Positions 45,297 to 54,952 of a stretch of 64,000 nucleotides of DNA are shown piece after piece. Source of the DNA: Inquilinus limosus DSM 16000 (lineage in GTDB: Bacteria > Pseudomonadota > Alphaproteobacteria > DSM-16000 > Inquilinaceae). Location of the stretch: contig NZ_KE383989.1 in assembly GCF_000423185.1 (NCBI RefSeq), positions 7,501 to 71,500 on the forward strand. Direction: 5' to 3'. Position 1 is the stretch's first letter; every line of letters begins with the position of its first letter. Position numbers and translations under genes: made by a program. The notes beneath the pieces are model-generated. The model did no database searches. It worked only from the letters and a program-made list of their open reading frames with translations, and was not told where the DNA came from.

Positions 45297-46139
45297 TCAG
45301 GCCTGGACCGTCTTCTGGGCCTGCTCGCCCAGTTTTTCGATGCCGAGGCGGATGGTCTGGCCCGCCTTCAGGTACTTCGGCGGCTTCTGCCCCATGCCGA
45401 CGCCCGGCGGCGTGCCGGTGGTGATGATGTCGCCCGGCTGCAGGCTCATGAACTGGCTGAGATAGCTGACCAGGAACGGCACCTGGAACACCATGGTCCT
45501 GGTCGAGCCGTCCTGGTAGCGGTGGCCGTCGACCTCGAGCCACATGTGCAGGTCCTGCGGGTCCGGCACCTCGTCGCGAGTCACCAGCCAGGGCCCGATC
45601 GGGCCGAAGGTGTCGTGGCCCTTGCCCTTCACCCACTGGCCGGAGCGCTCGATCTGGAAGGCGCGCTCGGAGACGTCGTTGACCACGCAGTAGCCGGCGA
45701 TGTGGTCGAAGGCCTCGGCCTCGCTGATGTACTTGGCCGCCTTGCCGATGACGACGCCCAGCTCGACCTCCCAGTCGGTCTTCTCGCTGCCGCGCGGGAT
45801 CTCGACATCGTCGTTCGGACCGACGATGGCGCTGGTCGGCTTCATGAAGATCACCGGCTCCGGCGGCACGGCGAGGCCGCTCTCGGCCGCGTGGTCGGAG
45901 TAGTTGAGGCCGATGCAGATGAACTTGCCGACCCGCCCGACGCAGGGGCCGAGCCGCGGATTGCCGGCGACGACCGGCAGCGAGGACGGATCCACGGCCT
46001 TGAGCCGGGCGATGCCCTCGGGCGTCAGCGCCTCGCCGGCGATGTCGGGAACCACACCCGACAGGTCGCGGATCCGGCCCTCGGCGTCGAGCAGGCCCGG
46101 CTTCTCCTGCCCCGCGGGGCCGTAGCGCAGCAGCTTCAT
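45297..46139 (-). CDS. Fumarylacetoacetate hydrolase family protein
   Basis: This 280-residue protein has the FAH fold. The N-terminal MKLLRYGPAGQEKPGLLD cap precedes ICIGLNYSDHAAESGL, FMKPTSAIVGPNDDV, and the metal-ligand block EKTDWEVELGVVIGK. QPGDIITTGTPPGVG closes the site. With the adjacent SDR it resembles the 2,4-diketo-3-deoxy-L-fuconate/L-rhamnonate hydrolase that splits the sugar acid to pyruvate and lactate. That identity rests on the pairing. The start at 46139 follows GGGAGAAAACATCA; the SDR gene is 25 bp upstream. Confidence 0.9.
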   Translation of the reverse strand: MKLLRYGPAGQEKPGLLDAEGRIRDLSGVVPDIAGEALTPEGIARLKAVDPSSLPVVAGNPRLGPCVGRVGKFICIGLNYSDHAAESGLAVPPEPVIFMKPTSAIVGPNDDVEIPRGSEKTDWEVELGVVIGKAAKYISEAEAFDHIAGYCVVNDVSERAFQIERSGQWVKGKGHDTFGPIGPWLVTRDEVPDPQDLHMWLEVDGHRYQDGSTRTMVFQVPFLVSYLSQFMSLQPGDIITTGTPPGVGMGQKPPKYLKAGQTIRLGIEKLGEQAQKTVQA

Positions 46140-46164
46140 TGATGTTTTCTCCCAGAAGCTCGGT

Positions 46165-46989
<825 letters not shown>

Positions 46990-47051
46990 TCAAAGCGATG
47001 GCAACGGCGTTAGGAAGGCGGAACGAAACTGACCACGAGCGTGGAGATGTC

Positions 47052-48020
47052 ATGAAGCGGACCCGGACCGCGGTGATCGGCGCGGGCTATTTCGGCAGCC
47101 TGCACGCCGCCAAGCACGCGGAACTGCCCGAGGCCGAGCTGGTCGCGGTCTGCGACACCGACCCTGGCCGGGCCGAGGCGCTGGCGGCCAAGCACGGCGC
47201 CCGGGCGGTGACCGGCCTGGCGGAGCTGATCGGCCAGGTCGACGCGGTCAGCATCGCGACGCCGACCAACGCCCATTTCGAGACCGCGCGAACCTGCCTC
47301 GAGGCCGGGATCCACGTGCTGATCGAGAAGCCGATCAGCAACACGCTGGAGGAGGCCGATGCGCTGACCCGCCTGGCCGCCGAGCGCAAGCTGGTGCTGC
47401 AGGTCGGCCATCTGGAGCGGTTCAACCCGGTGGTGCAGGGCCTGACCAAGATCCTGGACCGGCCGCGCTACATCGAATGCCAGCGCATCTCCGCCTTCAA
47501 GCCGCGCGGCACCGACGTCAATGTCGTGCTGGACATGATGATCCACGACATCGACCTGGTGCTGAAGATCGTCGGCTCGCCGGTCGAACGGATCGACGCC
47601 GTCGGCGCGCCGGTGCTGAGCGAGGCCGACGACATCGTCAACGCCCGGCTGCAATTCGCCAATGGCTGCACCGCGGCCGTCACCGCCAGCCGGGTCAGCT
47701 GGAAACGCCACCGCACCATGCGGATCTTCCAGCAGGACGGCTACATCATGGTCGACCTGAGCGAGGCCAAGCTGACCTTCATCCGCAAGACGCGCGGCCG
47801 CGACGGCCAGCCGGAGCTGTATCAGGAGGAGCAGCAGTTCGAGGCCGGGGATCCGCTGAAGCTGGAGATCCAGAGCTTCCTCGACAGCGTCGGCAACGGC
47901 CGCCCGCCGGTGGTCAGCGGGCCGGAGGGCCGGGCGGCGCTGGCCGCGGCGCTGGATATCACGCATCAGCTGGCCGACTGGCGCCGGCGCTTTCAGGACG
48001 ACGACGCAACCGCAAATTGA
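47052..48020 (+). CDS. Gfo/Idh/MocA-family oxidoreductase
   Basis: This 322-residue NAD(P)-dependent oxidoreductase has the Rossmann motif VIGAGYFGSLHAAKH and the catalytic EKP in VLIEKPISNTLEEAD, then MMIHDIDLVLKIVGSP. The style is like UDP-N-acetylglucosamine 3-dehydrogenase GnnA, which acts on the lipid A precursor, but no gnnB or lpx gene lies here, so the identity is a suggestion only. The ribosome site GGAG precedes the ATG. It is followed by a DnaJ-type gene 88 bp on. Confidence 0.9.
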   Translation: MKRTRTAVIGAGYFGSLHAAKHAELPEAELVAVCDTDPGRAEALAAKHGARAVTGLAELIGQVDAVSIATPTNAHFETARTCLEAGIHVLIEKPISNTLEEADALTRLAAERKLVLQVGHLERFNPVVQGLTKILDRPRYIECQRISAFKPRGTDVNVVLDMMIHDIDLVLKIVGSPVERIDAVGAPVLSEADDIVNARLQFANGCTAAVTASRVSWKRHRTMRIFQQDGYIMVDLSEAKLTFIRKTRGRDGQPELYQEEQQFEAGDPLKLEIQSFLDSVGNGRPPVVSGPEGRAALAAALDITHQLADWRRRFQDDDATAN

Positions 48021-48108
48021 AGACCGCAGGGGCGAGGGGGAGCGTTGAAACCGAGGCGGCGCGACATCATCTATCCGGATCAAAGGCTTACCCCCCGAGA
48101 TCCGAGCC

Positions 48109-49032
48109 ATGGATGACCCGTATGCCGTGCTGGGCGTGCCCCGCACCGCCAGCGACGACGAGATCCGGCGGGCCTATCGCAAGCTCGCCAAGAAGTACCA
48201 CCCGGACCTGAACCGCGGCGATCCGGGAGCCGAGGAGCGGTTCAAGGCGGTGTCGGGCGCCTATGACCTGCTGGGCGACGCCGAGAAGCGCCGCCGCTTC
48301 GACGCCGGCGAGATCGACGCCAACGGCGCCGAGCGCGGCTATGCCCGCCGGCCGGGCGGCGGCTGGGCCGGTGCCGGAACCGGCGCCGGCGGTACGCGCT
48401 ATCAGCGCTACGACAATTTCGACGTCTTCGCCGATGCCGGTGACCTCGACGACATCCTGCGCGGCATGTTCGGCCAGGGCGCCCGGGCCGGCGGCGGCAA
48501 GGGCCGCGACATCAGCTATACGCTGCGGGTCGACTTCCGCCGCGCCCTCGAGGGCGGCGAGACCACGGTGACGCTGGCCGACGGCCGCTCGCTCAAGGTC
48601 ACCCTGCCGGTCGGGCTGACAGACGGCCAGACCATCCGCCTGCGCGGCCAGGGCGAGAAAGGCCCCCGCGGCGTCCCCGGCGACGCGCTGATCGAGGTCC
48701 GGATCATCCCCGACCCGGTGCTGGAGCGCGACGGCAACGACATCCGCATGACCCTGCCGGTGTCGCTGCAGGAAGCGGTGCTGGGCGGCCGGGTGGAGGT
48801 GCCGACGCTGGTCGGCCCGGTGATGCTGACCATCCCGAAGGGCTCGAACAGCGGCACGGTGCTGCGGCTCAAGGGCAAGGGCGTGCACAGCCCGACCGCC
48901 GGCGGCCGCGGCGACCAGTATGTCCGGCTGGCCGTCACCCTGCCCGACCCGGTCGACCCGGAGCTGGCCCGCTTCGTCGAGGAATGGGGCAGCCGCCACC
49001 CCTACGACCCGCGGCGCGGCAAGATCCGCTGA
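48109..49032 (+). CDS. CbpA-like DnaJ co-chaperone
   Basis: This 307-residue protein has a J domain (residues 1-66, HPD at 31-33) that stimulates Hsp70 ATPase. A Gly/Ala-rich linker and two C-terminal beta-barrel substrate domains follow (ISYTLRVDFRRALEGGETTV, TLPVGLTDGQTIRLRGQGEKG, MLTIPKGSNSGTVLRLKGKGV). The cysteine-rich zinc domain of DnaJ is absent, which defines the CbpA/DnaJ class II form. It is not next to dnaK. It is stand-alone; ctaA follows 80 bp on. Confidence 0.95.
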   Translation: MDDPYAVLGVPRTASDDEIRRAYRKLAKKYHPDLNRGDPGAEERFKAVSGAYDLLGDAEKRRRFDAGEIDANGAERGYARRPGGGWAGAGTGAGGTRYQRYDNFDVFADAGDLDDILRGMFGQGARAGGGKGRDISYTLRVDFRRALEGGETTVTLADGRSLKVTLPVGLTDGQTIRLRGQGEKGPRGVPGDALIEVRIIPDPVLERDGNDIRMTLPVSLQEAVLGGRVEVPTLVGPVMLTIPKGSNSGTVLRLKGKGVHSPTAGGRGDQYVRLAVTLPDPVDPELARFVEEWGSRHPYDPRRGKIR

Positions 49033-49112
49033 GCGCGGTCCGGAACGGCCACGGATCCCTGCGACAAAAGCAGATTTGACGCCGCCGCGGCCCGGCGCGA
49101 TAAGGCCGCTCC

Positions 49113-50177
49113 ATGCAATCCGTTCCTGCCGCCGCGGCCCTGCGCCCCGCCGTCGCCTCCACCATGCGCCCGGTCGCGCTGTGGCTCTTCCTCTGCGCCG
49201 CCATGGTCTTCGCCATGGCGGTCATCGGCGCGGTCACGCGGCTGACCGAGAGCGGCCTGTCGATCGTCGAATGGGCGCCGGTCAGCGGGGCGATACCGCC
49301 GCTGTCCGACCAGGCCTGGCAGGACGCCTTCGCCGCCTACAAGGCGACGCCGGAATATCTCTACAAGAACACCGGCATGTCGCTGGAGGCGTTCAAGCAG
49401 ATCTTCTTCTGGGAATGGCTGCACCGGCTGTGGGGCCGGCTGATCGGCCTGGTCTTCGCCGCCGGCCTGGCCTGGTTCTGGTGGCGCGGCGGGCTCGACC
49501 GCGGCCTGCGGCTGCGCCTGCTCGGCCTGCTGGTCCTGGGCGGGCTGCAGGGGGCGCTGGGCTGGTTCATGGTGATGAGCGGCCTGGTGGACCGGCCCTC
49601 CGTCAGCCATTACCGGCTGGCCGCGCATCTCGGCCTCGCCGTGCTGCTCTACGCCCTGATCCTGTGGACCGCCTACGGGCTGACGCTGCCGCGGCTCGGC
49701 CATTTCGCCGGGGTGCCGTCGCTGCGCCGGCACGCATCGGTCGCCATCGGCTGCGTCGCGGTCACCATGTGCTGGGGCGCCTTCGTCGCCGGGCTGGACG
49801 CGGGCCAGGTCTACAACACCTTCCCGCTGATGGACGGACGGTTCCTGCCGCCGGAATCGTTCAGCATCATCCCGGCCTGGCTGAACTGGTTCGACAACAC
49901 CGCCCTGGTGCAGTTCACCCATCGCTGGCTGGCGATCGGCACCGCCCTCGTGGTCCTGGCGCTGGCCTTCCGCGGCCGCGGCACGCCGGCAGCGGGATGG
50001 GCCGGGCTGGCCGGGCTGATGGTGGCGGTCCAGGTCGGCCTCGGCATCTCCACCCTGCTGGCGCAGGTGCCCGTCTGGCTGGGGGCGATGCACCAGGCGG
50101 GGGCGCTGCTGCTGCTGGCCCTGCTGCTCGCGCTCCGCTTCGTCAGCCGGCCGGCTTCGGAATCGCGGGTCAGATGA
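49113..50177 (+). CDS. ctaA: Heme A synthase, Cox15/CtaA type
   Basis: This 354-residue protein with about eight helices oxidises the C8 methyl of heme O to formyl, making heme A for aa3 oxidase. The family motifs are AVTRLTESGLSIVEWAPVSG, EWLHRLWGRLIGL (heme-ligand His), YNTFPLMDG and FTHRWLAIGTAL. It lacks the Cys pairs of Bacillus CtaA, as expected for the proteobacterial Cox15 type. Its final codons (SRPASESRVR) overlap a leader segment that is also repeated upstream of the second oppA gene. Confidence 0.96.
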   Translation: MQSVPAAAALRPAVASTMRPVALWLFLCAAMVFAMAVIGAVTRLTESGLSIVEWAPVSGAIPPLSDQAWQDAFAAYKATPEYLYKNTGMSLEAFKQIFFWEWLHRLWGRLIGLVFAAGLAWFWWRGGLDRGLRLRLLGLLVLGGLQGALGWFMVMSGLVDRPSVSHYRLAAHLGLAVLLYALILWTAYGLTLPRLGHFAGVPSLRRHASVAIGCVAVTMCWGAFVAGLDAGQVYNTFPLMDGRFLPPESFSIIPAWLNWFDNTALVQFTHRWLAIGTALVVLALAFRGRGTPAAGWAGLAGLMVAVQVGLGISTLLAQVPVWLGAMHQAGALLLLALLLALRFVSRPASESRVR

Positions 50178-50403
50178 CGGCAAGAACACGCCGAAGAACA
50201 AATCCAGCACCGACTTGACGCTTTATCCAGCGCGACTTGCGCGGCTTCGAAGATCCGCAACGGAGTTGTGGACAGCCATGAATTCGATTGCCCGGATACG
50301 GTCGCGGCGGTACCGTCCCAGCCATCACTCTTGCCGACGACGGATGGATGAGGAGACCGCCGCCGCGAGAGCGCTCGCAGACAGGACAGCAGGGGGCAAT
50401 CAC

Positions 50404-52002
50404 ATGCACAGCTTCAGCCGGCCCCTGGCGCGCGGGCTGCTGGTCGCCGCCCTCCTGGCCGGCATGTCGGGCGCGGCCGCGGCCGAGACAGTGCTCAACC
50501 GCGGGAACGGCGCCGAGCCGTCGACCCTCGACCCCCACAAGATCGAAGGGAACACGGAAGCCAACATCGCGACCGACCTGTTCGAAGGCCTGATGACCTA
50601 CGGCGCCAAGGGCGAGCCGGTCCCGGGCGCGGCCGAGCGCTATGCGATGTCGGATGACGGCCTCACCTACACCTTCACGCTGCGGGCGGACGCGAAGTGG
50701 TCGGACGGCACGCCGGTCACCGCGGCCGACTTCGTCTTCTCCTGGCAGCGGCTGGTCGACCCCAAGACCGGCTCGGCCTACGCCTACTATCTGGACCAGG
50801 TCGTCAACGCCCGGGAGATCCGGAACGGCCAGAAGCCGCCCGACGCCCTCGGCGTCAGGGCGGTCGACGACCGCACCTTCGAGGTCAAGCTGGTGGCACC
50901 GACGCCGTATTTCGTCTCGTCGCTGGTGCACCAGTCGACCTATGCGGTCAGCCGGGCCAATCTCGAGACGTACGGCAACGACTTCATCAAGCCCGGCAAC
51001 CTGGTCTCGAACGGCGCCTACAGGCTGGCCGAGGCGGTGCCGCAGGGCTACATCAAGCTGGTCAAGAATCCGCAGTTCCACGACACGGCGAACGTCGCGA
51101 TCGACACGGTCATGTACTACCCGACCGAGGACGTCGATTCGGAGCTGCAGCGCTACAGGGCGGGCGAGCTCGACATCACCTTCGACCTGCCGAGCCAGCA
51201 GATCCCCGCCCTGAAGAAGGAGATCCCCGACCAGCTCCACATCGTGCCCTTCCTCGCCACCTATTTCTACGCCTTCAACATGACGCGCGAGCCGTGGAAG
51301 AGCAGCCCGGAGCTGCGCCAGGCCCTGTCGCTGGCCGTCGACCGTGACGTGCTGATCAAGAACATCACCCAGGCCGACCAGGTCCCGGCCTACAGCTTCG
51401 TACCGCCCGGCACCGACAACTTTCCGGGCTGGGAGCCGGAAGCGGCCCGGATGACCCAGGCCGAACGCGACGCCAGGGCCAAGGACCTCTACGCCAAGGC
51501 CGGCTACGGTCCGGACAAGCCGCTGAAGCTGACGATCACCTACAACACCAGCGAGAACCACAAGCGGCTGGCGGTCGCCATCGCCGCGATGTGGAAGCAG
51601 AAGCTGGGCGCCGACGTGACCCTCGACAACGAGGAGTGGGCCACGTTCCAAAGCACCCGCAACAAGAAGACGTTCCCGGACATCGCACGGCACGGCTGGT
51701 TCGGCGACTACAACGACGCGTATACCTTCCTGCAGCTCGAGCTCGGTGACGTCGGCGAGCAGAGCACCTCGGGCTATGCCAATCCCAAGTTTGACGCGCT
51801 GATGGCCGAGGCCACCAAGGCGACGGACCCGCAACAGCGCGGCGCGCTGCTGCAGGAGGCGGAGAAGGTGATGATCGCCGACATGCCGATCCTGCCGCTC
51901 TATTTCTACACCACCAAGCACGCCGTTTCGCCGGCCGTGAAGGGTTGGACGGACAACGTCGCGGACTTCCACCTCTCGCGCTGGCTCTCGGTCGACCGGT
52001 GA
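50404..52002 (+). CDS. oppA: Oligopeptide ABC transporter, periplasmic binding protein, copy 1
   Basis: This 532-residue solute-binding protein starts with a signal peptide (about 1-27, AAAAE). Motifs of peptide-binding SBP_bac_5 proteins include LNRGNGAEPSTLDPHKIEGN, TYTFTLRADAKWSDGTPVTA and LRQALSLAVDRDVLIKNITQ. It presents peptides to OppBC. A second oppA of the same length lies 310 bp downstream, about two-thirds identical by eye. The ATG at 50404 follows AGCAGGGGGCAATCAC. A -35-like TTGACG at 50215-50220 lies in the leader. Confidence 0.96.
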   Translation: MHSFSRPLARGLLVAALLAGMSGAAAAETVLNRGNGAEPSTLDPHKIEGNTEANIATDLFEGLMTYGAKGEPVPGAAERYAMSDDGLTYTFTLRADAKWSDGTPVTAADFVFSWQRLVDPKTGSAYAYYLDQVVNAREIRNGQKPPDALGVRAVDDRTFEVKLVAPTPYFVSSLVHQSTYAVSRANLETYGNDFIKPGNLVSNGAYRLAEAVPQGYIKLVKNPQFHDTANVAIDTVMYYPTEDVDSELQRYRAGELDITFDLPSQQIPALKKEIPDQLHIVPFLATYFYAFNMTREPWKSSPELRQALSLAVDRDVLIKNITQADQVPAYSFVPPGTDNFPGWEPEAARMTQAERDARAKDLYAKAGYGPDKPLKLTITYNTSENHKRLAVAIAAMWKQKLGADVTLDNEEWATFQSTRNKKTFPDIARHGWFGDYNDAYTFLQLELGDVGEQSTSGYANPKFDALMAEATKATDPQQRGALLQEAEKVMIADMPILPLYFYTTKHAVSPAVKGWTDNVADFHLSRWLSVDR

Positions 52003-52312
52003 GGCCGCGCCCGGCGCCGCTCCGTTTGGTCACCTGGCCGGTTTCGGAATCGCGGCTGAGATGACGCCAAGAAGAAAGTTAAGAACAAGCAGGATGCCGA
52101 TTCGACACTTTCCTTTTTGCGACTTTTGCAAGGCATGAAACCCGCGCCGGATTCATAGCAGACCCGCGAATTCGATTGCTCAAATGCGGTCGAAACGATA
52201 CCGTCCAGCGCATCACTCCTCGCTGGTGGGAGACGGACGAGAGCGCGTCCGAACGGCCGCGCTTTGCAAACAAACCAGTGACCGGGAAACCGGAAACAGT
52301 AGGGGCGAACAC
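52003..52312 (+). promoter_or_regulatory. Leader of second oppA, a duplicate of the first leader
   Basis: This gap between the oppA copies contains the same landmarks as the region before copy 1: TTCGGAATCGCGG (52043-52055, also 50156-50168), a GATGACGnCAAGAA segment, a GCGACTT stretch, a GAATTCGATTGC segment and ACATGCACAGCTTCA over the start. The segment from the landmark to the ATG is 270 bp here and 248 bp in copy 1, so the unit has diverged by small insertions. No separate gene is seen. Confidence 0.75.
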
Positions 52313-53911
52313 ATGCACAGCTTCACCAAGATCCTGGCTCGCGGCCTGCTGGCGGCCGCGCTGCTCGGCGGCGTGTCCAGCGTGGCCGTGGCCGAGGTGG
52401 TCTTCAACCGCGGCAACGGTGCCGAGCCGGAGACGCTGGACGTCCACAAGTCGACCGGCGTGCCGGAGTCCCACATCCAGATGGACCTCTTCGAGGGCCT
52501 GATGACTCCGGACGCCAAGGGCGAGCCGGTCCCCGGCGCCGCCGAGAGCTGGACCGTCTCCGATGACGGCCTGACCTACACCTTCAAGTTGCGCCAGAAC
52601 GCCAAGTGGTCGGACGGGTCGCCGGTGACGGCGGCGGACTGGGTGTTCTCCTGGCAGCGTCTGGTCGACCCCAAGACCGCCAGCGACTACGCCTATTTCC
52701 TGGACCAGGTGGTGAACGCCAAGGACATCCGCGACGGCAAGAAGCCGGTCACCGATCTGGGGGTCAAGGCGGTCGACGACCACACCTTCGAGGTGAAACT
52801 GGCCGCCCCCACCCCGTATTTCCTGGCGATGCTGGTCCATCACTCGACCTATGCGATCAGCAAGGCCAACTACGAGAAGTTCGGCGACGACTTCGTGAAG
52901 CCGGGCAACATGGTGTCGAACGGCGCCTTCATGCTGGCAGAGGCGGTGCCGCAGTCGCATGTGAAGCTGGTCAAGAACCCGAACTTCCATGACGCGGCGA
53001 GCGTCAAGGTCGACACGGTGATGTTCTACGCCACCGAGGATCAGAACGCCGAGCTGCAGCGCTTCAAGGCCGGCGAGCTGGACGCGACCTACGAGATCCC
53101 GCCGCAGCAGATCAAGGAGCTGCAGCAGACCAATCCGGACGAAACCCGGCTGGCTCCGTATTTCGGCACCCACTTCTACGCCTACAACCTGACCCACGAG
53201 CCGTGGAAGAGCACCCCGGAGCTGCGTCAGGCGCTGGCCCTGGCCATCGATCGGGACGTCATCACCGGCAAGATCATGAACGCCGGCGAGATCCCGGCCT
53301 ACACCTTCGTCCCGCCGGGGACCGACAACTTCAACGGCTGGGAACCCGACTACGCCAAGATGACCCAGGCCGAGCGCGACGCGAAGGCGAAGGAGCTGCT
53401 CGCCAAGGCGGGGTACGGCCCGGACAAGCCGCTCGACGTCGAGATCATCTACAACACCAGCCAGCTGCATAAGAATGTCGCCGTGGCGATCTCGGCGATG
53501 TGGAAGCAGAAGCTGGGCGTCAACGCCACCCTCACCAACATGGAGTGGAAGACGTTCCTGGACACGCGCGACAAGAAGCAGTTCAAGGACATCACGCGCC
53601 ACGGCTGGATCGGCGATTACAACGACGCCAACAACTTCCTGGAGCTGGAGCGCTGCGACATCGGCGAGCAGAGCACGTCCGCCTACTGCAACCCGAAGTT
53701 CGACGAGCTGATGAACCAGGCCGCGCGTGAGGCCGACCTCCAGAAGCGGGCCCAGATCCTGCAGGACGCCGAGAAGCTGATGATCGCCGATGCGCCGATC
53801 ATCCCCTTCGCCTTCTATGCCAGCAAGCACATGGTCTCCGCCCATGTGAAGGGCTGGGAGAACAATGTTCAGGACTTTCACCCGAGCCGTTGGGTGACGG
53901 TCGAACGCTGA
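52313..53911 (+). CDS. oppA: Oligopeptide ABC transporter, periplasmic binding protein, copy 2
   Basis: This 532-residue paralogue of the preceding protein has a signal peptide (about 1-27). Shared blocks include SDDGLTYTF, KWSDGSPVTAADWVFSWQRL, DPKTASDYAYFLDQVVNAKD and ERDAKAKELLAKAGYGPDKP. Differences cluster at the C-terminal and ligand-facing segments, suggesting altered peptide preference. The stop is followed by a 15-bp hairpin terminator before oppB, likely allowing more binding protein than permease. Confidence 0.96.
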   Translation: MHSFTKILARGLLAAALLGGVSSVAVAEVVFNRGNGAEPETLDVHKSTGVPESHIQMDLFEGLMTPDAKGEPVPGAAESWTVSDDGLTYTFKLRQNAKWSDGSPVTAADWVFSWQRLVDPKTASDYAYFLDQVVNAKDIRDGKKPVTDLGVKAVDDHTFEVKLAAPTPYFLAMLVHHSTYAISKANYEKFGDDFVKPGNMVSNGAFMLAEAVPQSHVKLVKNPNFHDAASVKVDTVMFYATEDQNAELQRFKAGELDATYEIPPQQIKELQQTNPDETRLAPYFGTHFYAYNLTHEPWKSTPELRQALALAIDRDVITGKIMNAGEIPAYTFVPPGTDNFNGWEPDYAKMTQAERDAKAKELLAKAGYGPDKPLDVEIIYNTSQLHKNVAVAISAMWKQKLGVNATLTNMEWKTFLDTRDKKQFKDITRHGWIGDYNDANNFLELERCDIGEQSTSAYCNPKFDELMNQAAREADLQKRAQILQDAEKLMIADAPIIPFAFYASKHMVSAHVKGWENNVQDFHPSRWVTVER

Positions 53912-53926
53912 GCACGATGCCATGAC

Positions 53927-53968
53927 GATGCTCGCCATCCGCCGGTCGGATGGCGGGCATCGCCTTTT
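53927..53968 (+). terminator. Intrinsic terminator/attenuator between oppA and oppB
   Basis: A 15-bp stem (GATGCTCGCCATCCG, 53927-53941, with 53947-53961, one G-U pair) and a CCGGT loop are followed by GCCTTTT. It lies 16 bp after the oppA stop and 54 bp before oppB. Partial termination here would set a high ratio of binding protein to permease. Confidence 0.8.
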
Positions 53969-54021
53969 CGGCGCCCGGGCGCACCCTTCGGGCCTGCCGC
54001 ACGGGCGCAAGGATCCCTGAT

Positions 54022-54942
54022 ATGTTGAGCTACACAGTCCGCCGAATCCTCGGTGCCATACCGACCCTTCTCATCATCATCGCGGTCGCCTTCTTCATGA
54101 TCCGGCTGGCGCCGGGCGGCCCGTTCGATGGCGAGAGGCCGCTGCCGATCGAGATCAAGCGGAACCTGGAGAAGGCCTATCACCTGGACGAGCCGCTCTA
54201 CATGCAGTTCGGCCGCTACATGGCCAATGTCCTGCAAGGCGACTTCGGGCCTTCGTTCAAATACAAGGACTATTCGGTCAACGAGCTGATCAGCGAAGGC
54301 TTCCCCTATTCGCTGCAGATCGGCCTGGCGGCGATCGCGATCGCAACCGTCTGCGGCATCTTCTTCGGAACGATGGCGGCGCTGCGGCAGAACTCGATCG
54401 GCGACTACGGGACGATGACCCTGGCGATGGTCGGCATCACCATCCCGAACTTCGTGGTGGCACCGCTGCTGATCCTGCTCTTCGCGGTGATGTGGCGGCT
54501 GCTGCCCGCCGGCGGCATCACCGCCGGCTGGACCTCCTTCATCCTGCCGATCGTGGCGCTGGCCCTGCCGCCGACCGCCTATATCGCCCGCCTGACCCGC
54601 GCCAGCATGATCGAGGTGCTGCGGTCGAATTTCGTGCGCACCGCCCGGGCCAAGGGCCTGCCGGAGCGGATCACGATCATGCGCCACACGCTGAAGGCCG
54701 GCCTCCTGCCGGTCGTCTCCTATCTCGGCCCCGCCACCGCCGGCATCATCACCGGCTCGGTCGTGATCGAGCAGATCTTCGGTATTCCCGGGATCGGCCG
54801 CTACTTCGTCCAGGCGGCGCTGAACCGCGATTACACCCTGGTCATGGGCGTGGTGATCTTCTTCGCCGCCCTGATCATCCTGTTCAACCTGCTGGTCGAC
54901 CTGCTGTACGGCGCGCTCGACCCGCGCGTGCGCTACGATTGA
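54022..54942 (+). CDS. oppB: Oligopeptide ABC transporter permease OppB
   Basis: This 306-residue permease has six helices. Hallmarks are MLSYTVRRILGAIPTLLIII, the OppB N-terminal PGGPFDGERPLP, and the EAA loop TARAKGLPERITIMRHTLK that meets the ATPases. It pairs with OppC to form the channel. The ATG at 54022 was chosen because the longer frame runs back through the terminator. OppC follows 10 bp on. Confidence 0.97.
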   Translation: MLSYTVRRILGAIPTLLIIIAVAFFMIRLAPGGPFDGERPLPIEIKRNLEKAYHLDEPLYMQFGRYMANVLQGDFGPSFKYKDYSVNELISEGFPYSLQIGLAAIAIATVCGIFFGTMAALRQNSIGDYGTMTLAMVGITIPNFVVAPLLILLFAVMWRLLPAGGITAGWTSFILPIVALALPPTAYIARLTRASMIEVLRSNFVRTARAKGLPERITIMRHTLKAGLLPVVSYLGPATAGIITGSVVIEQIFGIPGIGRYFVQAALNRDYTLVMGVVIFFAALIILFNLLVDLLYGALDPRVRYD

Positions 54943-54952
54943 GGATCCGGCC

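Noticed and set aside
50215-50243. TTGACG-based promoter for oppA copy 1
   Set aside because: The -35 is good but no convincing -10 lies at 16-18 bp; mentioned only as a possibility.
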